Below are positions 1 to 12,200 of a DNA stretch of 64,000 nucleotides, piece by piece; position 1 is the first letter of the stretch, and each line of letters starts with the position of its first letter. Source of the stretch: Isoetes taiwanensis (lineage: Eukaryota; Streptophyta; Lycopodiopsida; Isoetales; Isoetaceae); NCBI GenBank assembly GCA_021234155.1, contig JAJEKV010000004.1:4340109-4404108 (forward strand). Reading direction: 5' to 3'. Made by a program: the position numbers and the translations under genes. The notes beneath the pieces were generated by a model. The model ran no database searches. It was not told where the DNA came from and worked only from the letters and a program-made list of their open reading frames with translations.

Positions 1-3000
1 TGCAGTTACAGAAGTTACAGGCCCTTATGACAGAGCACAATCCATTTGTTAGCATATTTTTGAATGCGGCACAAATTATGCGCGTAATCATCCAACCATG
101 GATATCCGTTTATGTATACCTTCTTGCAACGTGCAAAATCTCGTGAGGAGGCAATATAATGCTCCAACCGCAAATGAGGTGGTCGTCTTAATGCCTATTG
201 ATGATAAGCCCGAGGATGGTCAGAGAGATATTATTATACACTCTAAGGATGGTGGCTTGAAACTTATAGATGCATATCACTCAGCATATGACCCATTGCA
301 CTTTGTGTTGCTTCTTCCCTATGGTACAGATGGATGGCATTTTAAAATACCTCATGGACGGAGTGGTGCAAAGGAAGTAACTATTATGGAATACTACAGA
401 TATCATCTGTTCACGCGACGTGGGCATGCATCCACCCTTCACATGGCTGGCCGGTTGTTTCAAGAATACATTTGTGATATGTTTGCAAAGATGGAACAAG
501 AAAGGCTACAATTCATTGTGTTGAATCAGCACACCATTCGAAAAGACATGTTGTATGCTATGGACTTTGAAGGAGATGATGCAAGTGCTATTGGCGGGAA
601 AAGTTGTGTTACCATCCTCACATGTAGGAGGTCCGAGATACATGACCCAACGGTATCAGGATGCAATGTCTATTGTTCGCGAACATGGTAGGCCGGACCT
701 CTTTATAACCATGACTGCCAATGCGAATTGGGAAGAGATTAGGAGGGAATTATTATATGGCCAATCGCCAAATGATCGACCAGAGTTAGTAGCCAGAGTG
801 TTCCATATGAAAGTAAAGGAGCTGGTAGATCGATAACTAATCATGGTATATTCGGCCGCATAATCATAAAAAGTCTATGTTATTGAGTTCCAAAAGAGAG
901 GCTTGCCACATGTACATTTGTTGACTATATTGGATCAGGCCGACAAGCCCTTCACAAACCCGAAGAGATTGATCAAATCATTTGTCTTTGAAATACCAGA
1001 TAAGGATGCATATCCCGAATTATATGAGGTTGTCACCCGTAATATGATGCACGGGCCATGTGGTACTGGATATCCGAATAGTCCGTGTATGCAGGATGGT
1101 AAATGTACAAAACGTTATCCATGTGCAACAGTTGTTGACGGATATCCATTGTACTGAAGAAGGGATGATGGTCGAAAGGTGAAAAAAGGGGATATACATT
1201 TAGACAACAGATGGGTCGTGCCATACAATTCGTGGCTGACATCGTACTTCAAGTGCCATATCAATGTTGAGGTGTGTGCTGCCGTCAAGGCCGTTAAATA
1301 TCTATATAAATATGTATACAAAGGGCCGGATATGATCAATGTGAACTTAGAAGCAGCGGGTGATGGTGCATCTACTAGCACCAGACCCACCATAAACCAT
1401 GATGAGGTTGAGCAATACTTGAATGCACGACGCTATTTCTCAGCTTCTGAGGCATCATGGAGAATCCTCTCATATGAAATACAACAACAGTTTCCTCATG
1501 TCACTAGATTGGCTGTGCATCTCCCAATGCACCAAGATGTATACTATCGAGAAGGTATGAGCATGGGGAAGATAAGAAGCAAGAATAATGGAACAACATT
1601 GACAAACATTTTTGAGATGAATGCATCCGGGGGTAGAGAGGCTAGAGAGGCTACTCAATTGCTCTATCATGATTTTCCTAAAAAGTTTACCTACGATCAA
1701 CCCAAATCGAAAATGGAAGGTCGAGAGAATACCCGTAAGTTTCCCACTATTGGATGCATGTACTTTGTTAATCCTTCGGAAGGAGAGCGATACTATTTAC
1801 GACTCCGCTGACCCGCGCGTGGAGTGCAATTAGTTTTGAAGATTTACGCTCCTTTGAGGCGGTTGTGTGCAACATATAAAGAAGCTTGCATTCGCCGTGG
1901 GTTGCTTTGGGGACGACACATAATGGCTCGAGTCTCTTCAGAAGCGGCGAAGATGGGGCATGCCACCACAATTGCGACATATGTTTGCCATGATACTTTT
2001 AAATTGCGAACCATCGAATCCGGCTGCAATCGTGGGAAGAAGTCAAGCTTTCTATGGTCGATGACTTCTTGCATGAGGCACGAAGGGTTGCAGAGGATCA
2101 AAGTGTGCAAGTGTGTGATCGGTTATTTGATATGGCACTTCTAGACATTGAAGACTACATGAATTCTGGCGGACGATCTTTGAGAGAGTTTGAATTCATT
2201 CTTCCCGAGCGTGCAATAGATCCATATATGATATTTCGGGATGAGGTGTTTCAAGAAGACATGGCAGAGGTGCAAGAAGATGTGGACCGCCTATATCACG
2301 ACCAACGTATTATCTTTGACCGTGTGATACATGAGCACGTGATGTTGGAAAAAGGACGGGTGTTATTTGTTCATGGTGCAGGTGGATCGGGAAAGAGTTT
2401 TCTTTTTAACACCATGTTGTCTTATGTTCGTGCCAGAGGTTTCATTGCACTTGCAGTTGCTTCCTCCTCCGGAATTGCATCCACTTTATTGAAGGGGCGG
2501 CCGACCGCACATTCAAGGTTCAAGATACCGATAAATATAGATGAGACATCAACGTGCAATATTCCAAAGCAGTCCGAGCTGGCAAAATTGATAAGAGCGA
2601 CACGTATGATTATATGGGATGAGGCCCCAATGATGCATAAACATGTTTATGAAGCACTGGATAGAACGCTCCGTGATGTGATGTCATGTGACAAATTATT
2701 TGGAGGACTCATTGTTGTTTTAGGAGGAGATTTTCGCCAGGTTCCACCTGTGGTACCACGAGGAAATCGACCCCAAATTGTGCAAGCTTCCTTGAAGTAC
2801 TCTTACATATGGGATCATGTCGAGGAACATAAGCTCAACACAAACATGCGGGTAATGAACAATGTGGGGAGCGATCTGGAAGAGCAAAGGGCATTTGCTG
2901 ACTATCTTCTACGGGTTGGAGATGGGCTCGAAACCACATTTCCGACATTGGGTCGGGGCGTAATATGTCTTCCGGAAGAGATTTGTGTCAAGTCACAGGA

Positions 3001-3715
3001 CTTGAATGATTTGCTAGCCGTGGCATTTCCGGATGTTTCCACGAATTATGAAAGTGTGTCCTATTGGGTACAAAGGGCAATCCTTACGCCACTAAATGAC
3101 GATGTAGATGAAGTAAACAAGAGGATGACAGGGTGGTTGCCTGCTACGCCTGTTGATTATTACAGTGCCGATCGAGCTGTGGATGAGAATGATGCAGGGG
3201 TCTATCCTGTTGAATTTTTGAATCATAAACTCGAAAGTGGGATGCCTCCACATCAATTGACATTGAAGGTTGGCATGATTGTCATGTTGTTGAGGTCAGT
3301 TTCTACCCGGAAAGGACTCTACAATGGAACTCGCCTCATCATACGTTCATTGGGAAGACGTGCTATAGATGCCGAGATTGTCACTGGAAAAAATATTGGG
3401 AGCAGAGTGTTCATATTTCGAATTCCTTTGGTGCCAAATAATGCAGAACTTCCATTTCAATTTGAACGCATGCAATTTCCGCTACGCCCAGCTTTTGGCA
3501 TGACAATCAACAAGTCCCAGGGCCAAACGATGAAAATGGTTGGTTTGTATTTGCCAAACCCAGTATTTAGTCACGGACAACTCTATGTGGCACTCTCGAG
3601 AGCTCAAGGAATCCAAGGCATAAAGGTACTCATTCTATCGAAGGATGGAGAGGCAAGCGAAGACGTCGACCGATCAAGATATACAACAAATATTGTATAC
3701 AAAGAACTCCTCTAA
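1..3715 (+). pseudogene. Helitron Rep-helicase gene, 5'-truncated; Rep broken, helicase open
   Basis: This gene encodes the Helitron replication initiator (HUH nuclease with two tyrosines) joined to a PIF1-like helicase. Rep survives only as frame fragments (98-691, 555-836, 903-1157, 1179-1811). The HUH motif PHVHLLTIL lies near 906-932 and the tyrosine motif KYLYKYVYKG near 1296-1325. Breaks include an extra base near 595, lost bases near 830 and 1120, and a TGA at 1155 where the other copies read CGA. In contrast, 2054-3715 is one open frame of 553 codons. It carries Walker A (GAGGSGKS, Lys114), Walker B (IIWDEAP), FRQVPPVVP, the late motif GMTINKSQGQT and LYVALSRAQG. It is the longest intact helicase frame in the array, but without a whole Rep the gene is not expected to work. 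Confidence 0.9.
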
Positions 3716-3812
3716 TTGTGAGCCTAATACTTAAATGTTCTCTTGCTTCATTGATTTCTTTTATTTTATTTCTTTTTTTCTTATGTACTTACTTACTTAT
3801 TTATCCATGTAG

Positions 3813-4572
3813 ATGGTGCGTATTTTGGTCCCTTGGTATGTCTTTGGTCACCACGTCGCCAAATGCCTAAAAGGTGACAGGAGTTATCACGTTACCAGTG
3901 TTATTTTTGTCGTACGTGCTCTTGGGTCATGGTATGATTGGGAACGAAAATACCATGCTCATATGCATGGGGTAGCAAGCGTGGAAATTGAGGAGCTTAT
4001 TGGAAAGCTCAAGGATATATTTTGCACTGACGAGGTTGTCAAGTTGGAGCAGTTCATCCAACTAATTGATGACTTCCTATTTGATCAAGCCTATCCAAGG
4101 GAACGGTGTTTACGCGGATGTGCTTTGAGAGAGGTAGGTGGAGGATAAAGTGCATGTATCTATCTTTTGGGTAATGTAGTGCTTTGACTAAACGTGCAAT
4201 TATTTGTCTTTTTTCGATGAGAAACGATACCGCGTAATCGGGCTAATTGGTGTCTTAGTAGCAAAGGAACTCACATGTGTTGGAATATGTAATGGAACCC
4301 ATTTTAGGGTCTACAAATCATTCCTTCCCGAGGTAGTATCTCGATTCCATCATATGAGTCTACCCGGGGATGAGTTGTCTCACGTGGCTTGATAGTCGTG
4401 AGACGCCGCGGGCGATTCGAATCAATGACTCGCCTGCATTTCACTTTTACCCCAGCTAAGATGTTATCCTGGTGGGAGAAGTGAAGATATCACGGGAGTA
4501 TCCAACAAAGTACAATATTAGGCCCTTGGTGATGTGCGCCATGTGGAGATGTATATTTAGAGTTCTATCATG
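3813..4572 (+). pseudogene. Helitron accessory gene D, unit 1 copy (broken in exon 2)
   Basis: This copy matches the spliced accessory gene at 13517-14277. The first exon is open, running from ATG at 3813 to a splice donor after the residues CALRE near 4133. The acceptor that reads TTTCAG in unit 2 reads TTTCG here near 4216, so the normal AG is lost. Exon 2 then carries several small indels: part is open at 4204-4392, and the frame later breaks near 4390-4480. The final part of exon 2 matches unit 2 again up to the stop near 4572. The product has no function I can name. Decay or consensus error at CAG and CG sites would both explain the damage. Confidence 0.7.
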
Positions 4573-4913
4573 AACTAAAATACGTCAATGAGCTAGGACA
4601 AAATTTTGTGTTTTGTATTTTTGTACCTATTTTTTGTTCCTGTACTTAACTATTTCTAAGGGTGACATTTTGAGCATAAGTTCTGGATCCAGCTTTCCAA
4701 AATTTTGTTTTTAGAGGTAGATTTAACACATTTGTTACAAAGCATTCTTTTCTCTGTTGAAATTGATAAACGCAAAGTTAATAGATTGATGACACTGTCA
4801 TTAGACAAATTTCAATACAAAAAAATTACAAAAGCAAATATTGTCTGATCTTGCCTATATCAACGTGTGTATAGACGTTAAAGGCCGAGTAAAAACACAT
4901 GCCCAGGACATTA

Positions 4914-4943
4914 GCCCGGCAACGCCGGGCACACGTTTACTAG
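4914..4943 (+). repeat. Helitron 3' terminal hairpin and CTAG end, unit 1
   Basis: A perfect 7-base-pair stem (4914-4920 with 4924-4930) and a loop of AAC are followed by nine bases and then CTAG. This is the standard Helitron 3' end, thought to act as the signal that ends rolling-circle transfer. The next base starts the 5' end of unit 2. Confidence 0.93.
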
Positions 4944-5110
4944 TCTACTTACTTAAAAAGTTTTTGCCCTTTCTCTCTCACGCCGGTGTCCTCTTTCCGG
5001 CAGCCGGATGTAACGCTTTCTCTGGCAAAAACACGTTTTCCGGGCAAATGTCTTCTTCCGGCGACATTTTCTCTCTTCTTTCAGTGGTGGGCGGTGGGCA
5101 CTTAATGGGC
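4944..5110 (+). repeat. Helitron 5' end with subterminal palindrome, unit 2
   Basis: The end begins TCTACTTACTTAAAAAG, a typical plant Helitron 5' start. About 53 bases in lies an 13-base palindrome, TCCGGC-A-GCCGGA (4996-5008). The first 170 or so bases are shared with units 3, 4 and 5 and more weakly with unit 6, ending in a GTGGGCGGTG block. Confidence 0.85.
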
Positions 5111-7431
5111 GGTAGGCGCTGAATTCTTCACAGAGAGGAGCTATGGGCAGGAAATCATAGCCTTGCCTTCAAATCATACGAAATGAGTGGTTTTTTTTGA
5201 ACGCTCAGGCAGCAAATTTTTGGGGAGAGGAAATTCTCTTTGATGATGGTCGGCTGGGTTTGAATGCAGGCAACTTCCTTCTTATCTTAGGGTTTGTGGT
5301 AGAAAAGGAGAGGATCGGAGAGGGAGCTTACAGCAAGAGCAGAAGAGCAGAAGAAGGTGTAGAGCCGGTGAATCGAGTGAATCAAAGAATCGAGTTCTTG
5401 CTTCTGCTGTGAATCAAAGAGTTCGAGTTCGAGTGAATCGAAGAGAGAGTTCGAGGTATGCCTCCATCATAATTTTTGTGCTCTAAGCTCCTCCCGCCTC
5501 GAGCTCCTCCGATCCGATTCCACGATTTTTTACGCTTCGAGCTCCCTCGCCTTCCATCATTTTCGCCTAATACCTAAAATAGAGAAGGTGCGGGTCTTAG
5601 AGAAGCAAAGCGGTGTAAATTACTCTTGCAATCGAGTATTACTCTTGCCCTTTCTTTTTACATCGATTTTTTTCTTCCAAGCTTTTTGTTTCTTCCATTC
5701 TTACCTGTTGCCAAGATCCCGCCATTGTTTTCCTTCTCCGACTCAGCAACATGCCAGAGTGCCATATTTGAACCTAAATCCGTCGGATTTTTTCAGAAAA
5801 AACCAGACGATGAGTGGATAGGCGATTTTTGCATCCAACCCTGTTCTACAGATTTTTGCAGAAGGATAACGTCAAGTAATTTTTTGACAGGGAGCCGGCG
5901 AATCAAAGGGCATTTTTTGCAGTTGAAGAGTATTAAGCCACAAAAAGAACGTCAAGGTAAATTTTTTCTGTAGATGCATTCTCTGTGTGCCGTTTTTCTT
6001 TGCAATGGCCGGATTTTGAAGCAGAGCAGGTAAAAAAACTGCTATTATCTTTGATTATTTTCAGGTGGAGGAGGGCTTCTGCAGTAAGCTTATCCGAGGG
6101 AGATTAGCTTGAAGCTTGAGCTTGGAGCCAGAGCCGGAGCTATGAACGTTTTTGGTGCAGGATTCGTGCACAAAAAGCTTTGGTTATCGTGTTAAATGGG
6201 AGGATCATGTTAGGGTTGTTGCATTTGGGACCTTCTGTTTGCTATTCTTCTGACATGTTGGTTGATGCTGGATTTTGTAGGTTCTAAGAAACGTGGGCTC
6301 CCAAATTTATAGAGCGCCAAGTTCACAGGTCTCAGACAAGGTAAGCCAATTGTTCTTTTATTTTTTAAGTTTAGGAACATGGTAAGCACAAATGGATATA
6401 GCAGAGGTAAGCATATTATGCTATGCACAGAGCAGAGGATGTGAGCAGTCAAACAGAAGATCTTTATTACTATTATTTTCAGTTTTGCAATCATTTTCCA
6501 TCACCCTAACTAACTATGCTGTTAAATAGAAGATATTTGAATGACATCTGAGTGTATGATCTGTTTTTGCAGGCTTATATACTATATATGAGATCAACAT
6601 TTAGCTTGCTGCCTTTGCGTTTACAGTTACCCAATTTGTTGGATTGCTAATTCTGCCTTCGATTCTCAAGACCACCCGTCAAACTGTGTGTGGAACAAAG
6701 TGTGAACTTAGTCCCGAGTTACAGAAAAAAGGTAATGCATAATAATTAAGTTTGAATGTTTCTAATTACCTAATCTCCTTTGTAATGTAAAATACAGAAC
6801 GCTGAAGGGTTTATGTGAGCTAATCAGTTGTGCAAAGCAACAAGGGTTTGCCCTCTTTTGATTCTGCAGACCCATTTTGATTTCGGCCTCTATGATTGAC
6901 ACATATTTTCCCTAACTAACAACCCTTATTTTTATTCACTAAGTTTCTAATATTTCAAGTGACAAAGTTCCCTTACTAAACTTAGCTTTAAAAGATATCC
7001 ATGTTGCTAGATACTTTAACCCTTCACTAAGTTTCTAATATTTCAAGTGACAAAGTTCCCTTACTAAACTTAGCTTTAAAAGATATCCATGTTGCTAGAT
7101 ACTTTAACCCCTAAAACTACTGTTGTTATGAAGCAATATTAACCAAATAAACATTAGCATACAATTTGAATGGAATGAACGACTTTAACATAAACATGGG
7201 TGCATTTAACATAAACATAAAATGCCAAAGTTAATATAAACACAAAAAATTAAATGAACTTTAACTTAATATCACGACACAAAGTTGAATAAACTTTAAT
7301 TTGGATTACCACAACACATAAGTGAAACAAAGTAATTTGACAACATATAAGTTCTTTGATTTGAAAAGGACAAGGTCATACTAGCTTGCCAACATGGGAA
7401 ATGAATTAACTTAAAATATATCTTTTCCATA
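5111..7431 (+). other. Helitron leader region without a recognisable gene, unit 2
   Basis: This 2.3 kb stretch has only short chance ORFs. It contains several splice-like signals (for example AG acceptors after pyrimidine tracts near 6063 and 6570, and GTAAG donors near 6340 and 6402). I read it as a 5' leader with introns upstream of ORF A, possibly built from captured host sequence. No protein family is recognisable. Confidence 0.5.
6937..7112 (+). repeat. 88 bp tandem duplication in the unit 2 leader
   Basis: The block starting CACTAAGTTTC at 6937 is repeated at once from 7025. Unit 3 has a single copy near 16667, so the duplication arose in, or was lost from, one unit after the copies separated. 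It distinguishes the units. Confidence 0.9.
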
Positions 7432-7875
7432 ATGCAGATAGTGGTGGTGAATGTTCCATGGGATTCTTACCCAAAACTTGTGGCACAATTCTTTAGAGAT
7501 GGACATGCCTTGCCACGATTTGACGATGACGATGATTTTGATGCATACTTTCAATATTTAGCAGAGGTGGTGGATTGGAAGAGCGAATTGGAAGAAGCCG
7601 CAGAAAGTGTTGCATTGGGGAATGATGGAATGCAAGTGAGCATTAAGGGTCTGATTTGGGTTTTAAGAGTTTTTGGAGAGTGGTATGAAATCCTAGGGTT
7701 GCTTGGAGTTGAGATACGCCCGGAGGTTAAAATTGAGCTAGATATTGAAAATTTTGCTACACAAATGCATGCTAGCTTTCATAAACGTGGCTTTGTGAGA
7801 GTCCATAAGTTTGTGGAGGCTATGGAAGCTACATTGTTTATGGAATACCTTATGCAACATGGGTTGGATATGTAG
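7432..7875 (+). CDS. Helitron accessory ORF A, uncharacterised 147-residue protein
   Basis: This is an open frame whose first ATG overlaps a splice-acceptor-like site (AATGCAG near 7431-7437). In unit 3 a second ATG follows the AG directly, so the coding part may be the last exon of a spliced message. The protein has an acidic run of aspartates near residue 26, the motif FGEWYE near 83-88, a charged middle, and the C-terminal motif KFVEAMEATLF. It shares layout and several positions with exon 1 of accessory gene D: a [FL]G-x-WY motif followed about 45 residues later by KFVEAMEATLF or KLEQFIQLIDDFLF. No known domain is recognised. Conservation in units 2 and 3 and placement in an element otherwise full of Helitron genes suggest a real element protein; function is unknown. 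Confidence 0.6.
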   Translation: MQIVVVNVPWDSYPKLVAQFFRDGHALPRFDDDDDFDAYFQYLAEVVDWKSELEEAAESVALGNDGMQVSIKGLIWVLRVFGEWYEILGLLGVEIRPEVKIELDIENFATQMHASFHKRGFVRVHKFVEAMEATLFMEYLMQHGLDM

Positions 7876-8334
7876 TGTGCGTGAATGCCTTTAAGCATTC
7901 TTAAAATAAAAGACCATCTTAAAGTTGCACTTTGTTTTACACGAATTCAACTTAATTGCGTAACAATTCAACTTAACCATAAACATAAAATGCTTTTGCA
8001 TGTGCATATTAGGGTAACAATATGTTTGTGTGCACCATTTTATTTTTCATACATGGCTATGTATTTCATATATTCTTATGTACTCTCATGTTTATAGGGA
8101 CGCTTTGCACTTGAACTTTGAGGGAGGAACAAGCTCTTACGGCGCTTGCGCATTTGCCAAGGGGCGGCCAAAATCTTAACACGTCAAAGGTCAGTCATAG
8201 GTCCTATCTTAGGTTAACTATCTTAGGTTAATAATTGTGTGCTTATGGTTGTTGGCTTTATTGTTGAATACTTAATCGATTTAGGGTTCCTTGCAATCAT
8301 TCAAATTGTATAGATTGCAACATATTAGGATTTT

Positions 8335-8664
8335 ATGGGGAAGGCCCGTCAAAAAACACCACCTGTTGTGGCCAACAACCCCTCATACATAACGCCCGTC
8401 AATGAAAGCAAGTCTGATAGAAAGAGACGACTGGCACGCAAACGGGTTGCAAAGGCTAGAGCTTTGAAACTAGAATTTAACATGGAAGACAGAGAGAGAG
8501 ATCATGATGGCCCTTCATCTGATGTTGTTCCAATGGAGGGCCGGTCAGTTCAAGCATCTTTTGCCTCTACATCGTCCACGCCACAAGTTTGTAAGAGCAA
8601 AGTGCCGAGTGCCCCCGTGACTCATCGGGTTGAGATGCAACCAAGAAGACACCCAGGCATCTAA
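8335..8664 (+). CDS. Helitron basic ORF B with NPSY-TP-ES basic repeat
   Basis: A 109-codon frame opens with MGKARQKTPPVV and holds one copy of a repeat, NPSYITPVNES followed by an arginine- and lysine-rich helix-like stretch. The same repeat occurs twice in the next ORF. Basic repeats of this sort are common in the N-terminal part of plant Helitron Rep proteins, where they may bind nucleic acid. The frame ends at 8664 in this unit but runs further in unit 3 (18015-18437), so its end is uncertain. It may be an exon or a frame-shifted part of a longer Rep N-terminus together with 8783-9184. Confidence 0.55.
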   Translation: MGKARQKTPPVVANNPSYITPVNESKSDRKRRLARKRVAKARALKLEFNMEDRERDHDGPSSDVVPMEGRSVQASFASTSSTPQVCKSKVPSAPVTHRVEMQPRRHPGI

Positions 8665-8782
8665 ATGATAGGGGCATAGAAGGAACTATTACACATAGTG
8701 TGGGTTCATCCTTCATCACATCATCGGGTTATTGGTATTAGGATGCGGTTGTTTCCCACAATAGATGAACAAGCGGTGATCG

Positions 8783-9184
8783 GTGATGTTGCCTCAATCT
8801 ACAAGCGTGAATGCTCATGGATTTAGCACACCATCTCAGGCCGAACTTATTGAAATATCACATGGAATAACACCACCTATAATAGTGAATAACCCCTCCT
8901 ACATGACACCTGAGAATGAAAGCAATAGTCAGAGAAAGAAACGGTTGCAGCGCAGAAGAAGGGCCAAAAAAAGAGCTTTGGACTCACAATGTCGTGTTGA
9001 TAATGATATAGAAATGACAAATATTGGACAAGTGTCTACAGCAGTAGCAGATGCTAATGTTGACCAATTATCAAGCTTAATGCATAACCCCTCTTATATG
9101 ACACCTGAAGGTGAAAGCAATAGTCAAAGGAGAAGGCGGGTCAATCGCGTAAGGCAGGCAAAGCATACAGCTGTGAGGTCCTAG
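8783..9184 (+). CDS. Helitron basic ORF C, two NPSY-TP-ES basic repeats; probable Rep N-terminus
   Basis: This is a 133-codon frame with two repeats, NPSYMTPENES and NPSYMTPEGES, each followed by a tract of the type SQRRRRxxRxRxAK. In unit 3 the equivalent frame (from 18650) reads straight on into the Rep N-terminal domain. Unit 2 lacks 23 bases near 9179, which brings in a stop codon at 9182. The missing piece is flanked by a short GGT match. I infer that ORF C is the start of the Rep-helicase protein and is cut off from it here by this deletion. The basic tracts are likely DNA- or RNA-binding or nuclear-localisation segments. Confidence 0.65.
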   Translation: MMLPQSTSVNAHGFSTPSQAELIEISHGITPPIIVNNPSYMTPENESNSQRKKRLQRRRRAKKRALDSQCRVDNDIEMTNIGQVSTAVADANVDQLSSLMHNPSYMTPEGESNSQRRRRVNRVRQAKHTAVRS

Positions 9185-9263
9185 AGAACGTCCTGCTGGT
9201 AAAAACGATTTCAATAAGATAGCATGGACGTGGATTTTACCTCCTCCTCATGACTTTGGCAAC

Positions 9264-12200
9264 ATGCATTATAGATGTTTGTATTGTGGGGCTATGCAAT
9301 GGATAGAAGAGCTCTCAGTTAAAAAGAAATGTCGGGCAAGTGAAAATGGAAAGGTTCAACTACCATTGATTCCTGAACCACCACAGGCATTATTTGACCT
9401 ATACACGAGAACAGATAGTGTAGGTGATCACTTTCGCACGACCATCAGGAAGTACAATAATATATTCTCATTTGCCTCAGTGGGCGTGAAAATTGATGAG
9501 GCGGTGGCAAATGCTATTGGTGGAGCCTATACCTTTAGGGTCAATGGCCGCATGTGCCATAAGATGGGAACGCTATTGCCACCGCAAGGCCATCAAGAGC
9601 ATGCAAAATTCGCACAAATATACATCGTGGATGGTGATGACATGCAAGTTGAACGTAGGATGTCTATTTTTGATGGATTGAAACAAGAAATAGTTGTGCA
9701 GTTACAGGCCCTTATGACAGAGCACAATCCATTTGTTAGCATATTTTTGAATGCGGCACAAATTATGCGTAATCATCCAACCATGGATATCCGTTTGCGT
9801 ATACCTTCTTGCAACGTGCAAAATCCTGTGAGGAGGCAATATAATGCTCCAACTGCAAATGAGGTGGCTGTCTTAATGCCTATTGATGATAAGCCCGAGG
9901 ATGGTCAGAGAGATATTATTATACACTCTAAGGATGGTGGCTTGAAACTTATAGATGCATATCACTCAGCATATGACCCATTGCACTTTGTGTTGCTTCT
10001 TCCCTACGGTACAGATGGATGGCATTTTAAAATACCTCATGGACGGAGTGGTGCAAAGGAAGTAACTATTATGGAATACTACAGATATCATCTGTTCACG
10101 CGACGTGGGCATGCATCCACCCTTCACATGGCTGGCCGGTTGTTTCAAGAATACATTTGTGATATGTTTGCGAAGATGGAACAAGAAAGGCTACAATTCA
10201 TTGTGTTGAATCAGCACACCATTAAAAAAAAGACATGTTGCGTATGCGTTATGGACTTTGAAGGAGATGATGCAAGTGCTATTGGCCGAAAAGTTGTGTT
10301 ACCATCCTCACATGTAGGAGGTCCGAGATACATGACCCAACGGTATCAGGATGCAATGTCTATTGTTCGCGAACATGGTAGGCCGGACCTCTTTATAACC
10401 ATAACTGCCAATGCGAATTGGGAAGAGATTAGGAGGGAATTATTATATGGCCAATCGCCAAATGATCGACCAGAGTTAGTAGCCAGAGTGTTCCATATGA
10501 AAGTAAAGGAGCTGGTAGATCTGATAACTAATCATGGTATATTCGGCCGCATAATCGCAAAAGTCTATGTTATTGAGTTCCAAAAGAGAGGCTTGCCACA
10601 TGTACATTTGTTGACTATATTGGATCAGGCCGACAAGCCCTTCACAGCCGAAGAGATTGATCAAATCATTTGTGCTGAAATACCAGATAAGGATGCATAT
10701 CCCGAATTATATGAGGTTGTCACCCGTAATATGATGCACGGGCCATGTGGTACTGGATATCCGAATAGTCCGTGTATGCAGGATGGTAAATGTACAAAAC
10801 GTTATCCACGTGCATTTTCAGATGAGACGACAGTTGTTGACGGATATCCATTGTACCGAAGAAGGGATGATGGTCGAAAGGTGAAAAAAGGGGATATACA
10901 TTTAGACAACAGATGGGTCGTGCCATACAATCCGTGGCTGACATCGTACTTCAAGTGCCATATCAATGTTGAGGTGTGTGCTGCCGTCAAGGCCGTTAAA
11001 TATCTATATAAATATGTATACAAAGGGCCGGATATGATCAATGTGAACTTAGAAGCAGCGAGTGATGGTGCATCTACTAGCACCAGACCCACCATAAACC
11101 ATGATGAGGTTGAGCAATACTTGAATGCACGCTATTTTCTGAGGCATCATGGAGAATCCTCTCATATGAAATACAACAACAGTTTCCTCATGTCACTAGA
11201 TTGGCTGTGCATCTCCCAATGCAACAAGATGTATACTATCGAGAAGGTATGAGCATGGACAGTATAAGAAGCAAGAATAATGGAACAACATTGACAGCAT
11301 TTTTCGAGATGAATGCATCTGGGGGTAGAGAGGCTAGAGAGGCTACTCAATTGCTCTATCATGATTTTCCTAAAAAGTTTACCTACGATCAACCCAGTCG
11401 AAAATGGAAGGTCAGAGAGAATACCCAGAAGTTTCCCACTATTGGACGCATGTACTTTGTTAATCCTTCAGAAGGAGAGCGATACTATTTACGACTCCGG
11501 CTGACCCGCGTGACAGGTGCAATTAGTTTTGAAGATTTACGCTCCTTTGACGGGGAGTTGTGTGCAACATATAAAGAAGCTTGCATTCGTCGTGGGTTGC
11601 TTCGGGACGACACAGAATGGCTCGAGTCTCTTCAGGAAGCAGCAGCATGGGGCATGCCACCACAATTGCGACATATGTTCGCCATGATACTTTTAAATTG
11701 CGAACCATCGAATCCGCTGCAACTGTGGGAAGAAGTCAAGCTTTCTATGGTCGATGACTTCTTGCATGAGGCACGAAGGGTTGCGGAGGATCAAAGTGTG
11801 CAAGTGTGTGATCGGTTATTTGATATGGCACTTCTAGACATTGAAGACTACATGAATTCTGGCGGACGATCTTTGAGAGAGTTTGAATTCATTCTTCCCG
11901 AGCGTGCAATAGATCCATATATGATATTTCGGGATGAGGTGTTTCAAGAAGACATGGCAGAGGTGCAAGAAGCTGTGGACCGCCTATATCACGACCAACA
12001 TATTATCTTTGACCGTGTGATACATGAGCACGTGATGTTGGAAAAAGGACGGGTGTTCATTGTTCATGGTGCAGGTGGATCGGGAAAGAGTTTTCTTTTT
12101 AACACCATGTTGTCTTATGTTCGTGCCAGAGGTTTCATTGCACTTGCAGTTGCTTCCTCTGGAATTGCATCCACTTTATTGAAGGGCGGGCGCACTGCAC

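Larger units (their letters stand above)
1..4943 (+). mobile_element. Helitron unit 1, 3' part of an autonomous-type copy
   Basis: The window opens inside the Rep domain of a Helitron that is nearly identical to unit 2: position 98 here matches 9783 there. The unit carries Rep fragments, an open helicase frame, the downstream accessory gene and a full 3' end made of a GC-rich hairpin, a 9-base spacer and CTAG at 4940-4943. It is followed at once by the 5' end of unit 2 at 4944. Its own 5' end lies outside the window. Helitrons move by a rolling-circle process that uses a Rep-helicase protein and produces no target-site duplication. Family assignment is firm; the Rep part of this copy is broken by many small frameshifts. 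Confidence 0.93.

Noticed and set aside
281-499. Minus-strand frames opposite Rep-helicase, repeated in all three units
   Set aside because: They mirror the Rep-helicase coding sequence and carry no motif of their own.
4841-5122. 93-codon plus-strand frame, with relatives at 14604-14825, 23012-23488 and 28215-28451
   Set aside because: These frames run across the Helitron 3'/5' junctions and exist only because the terminal sequences happen to be open; they are not genes.
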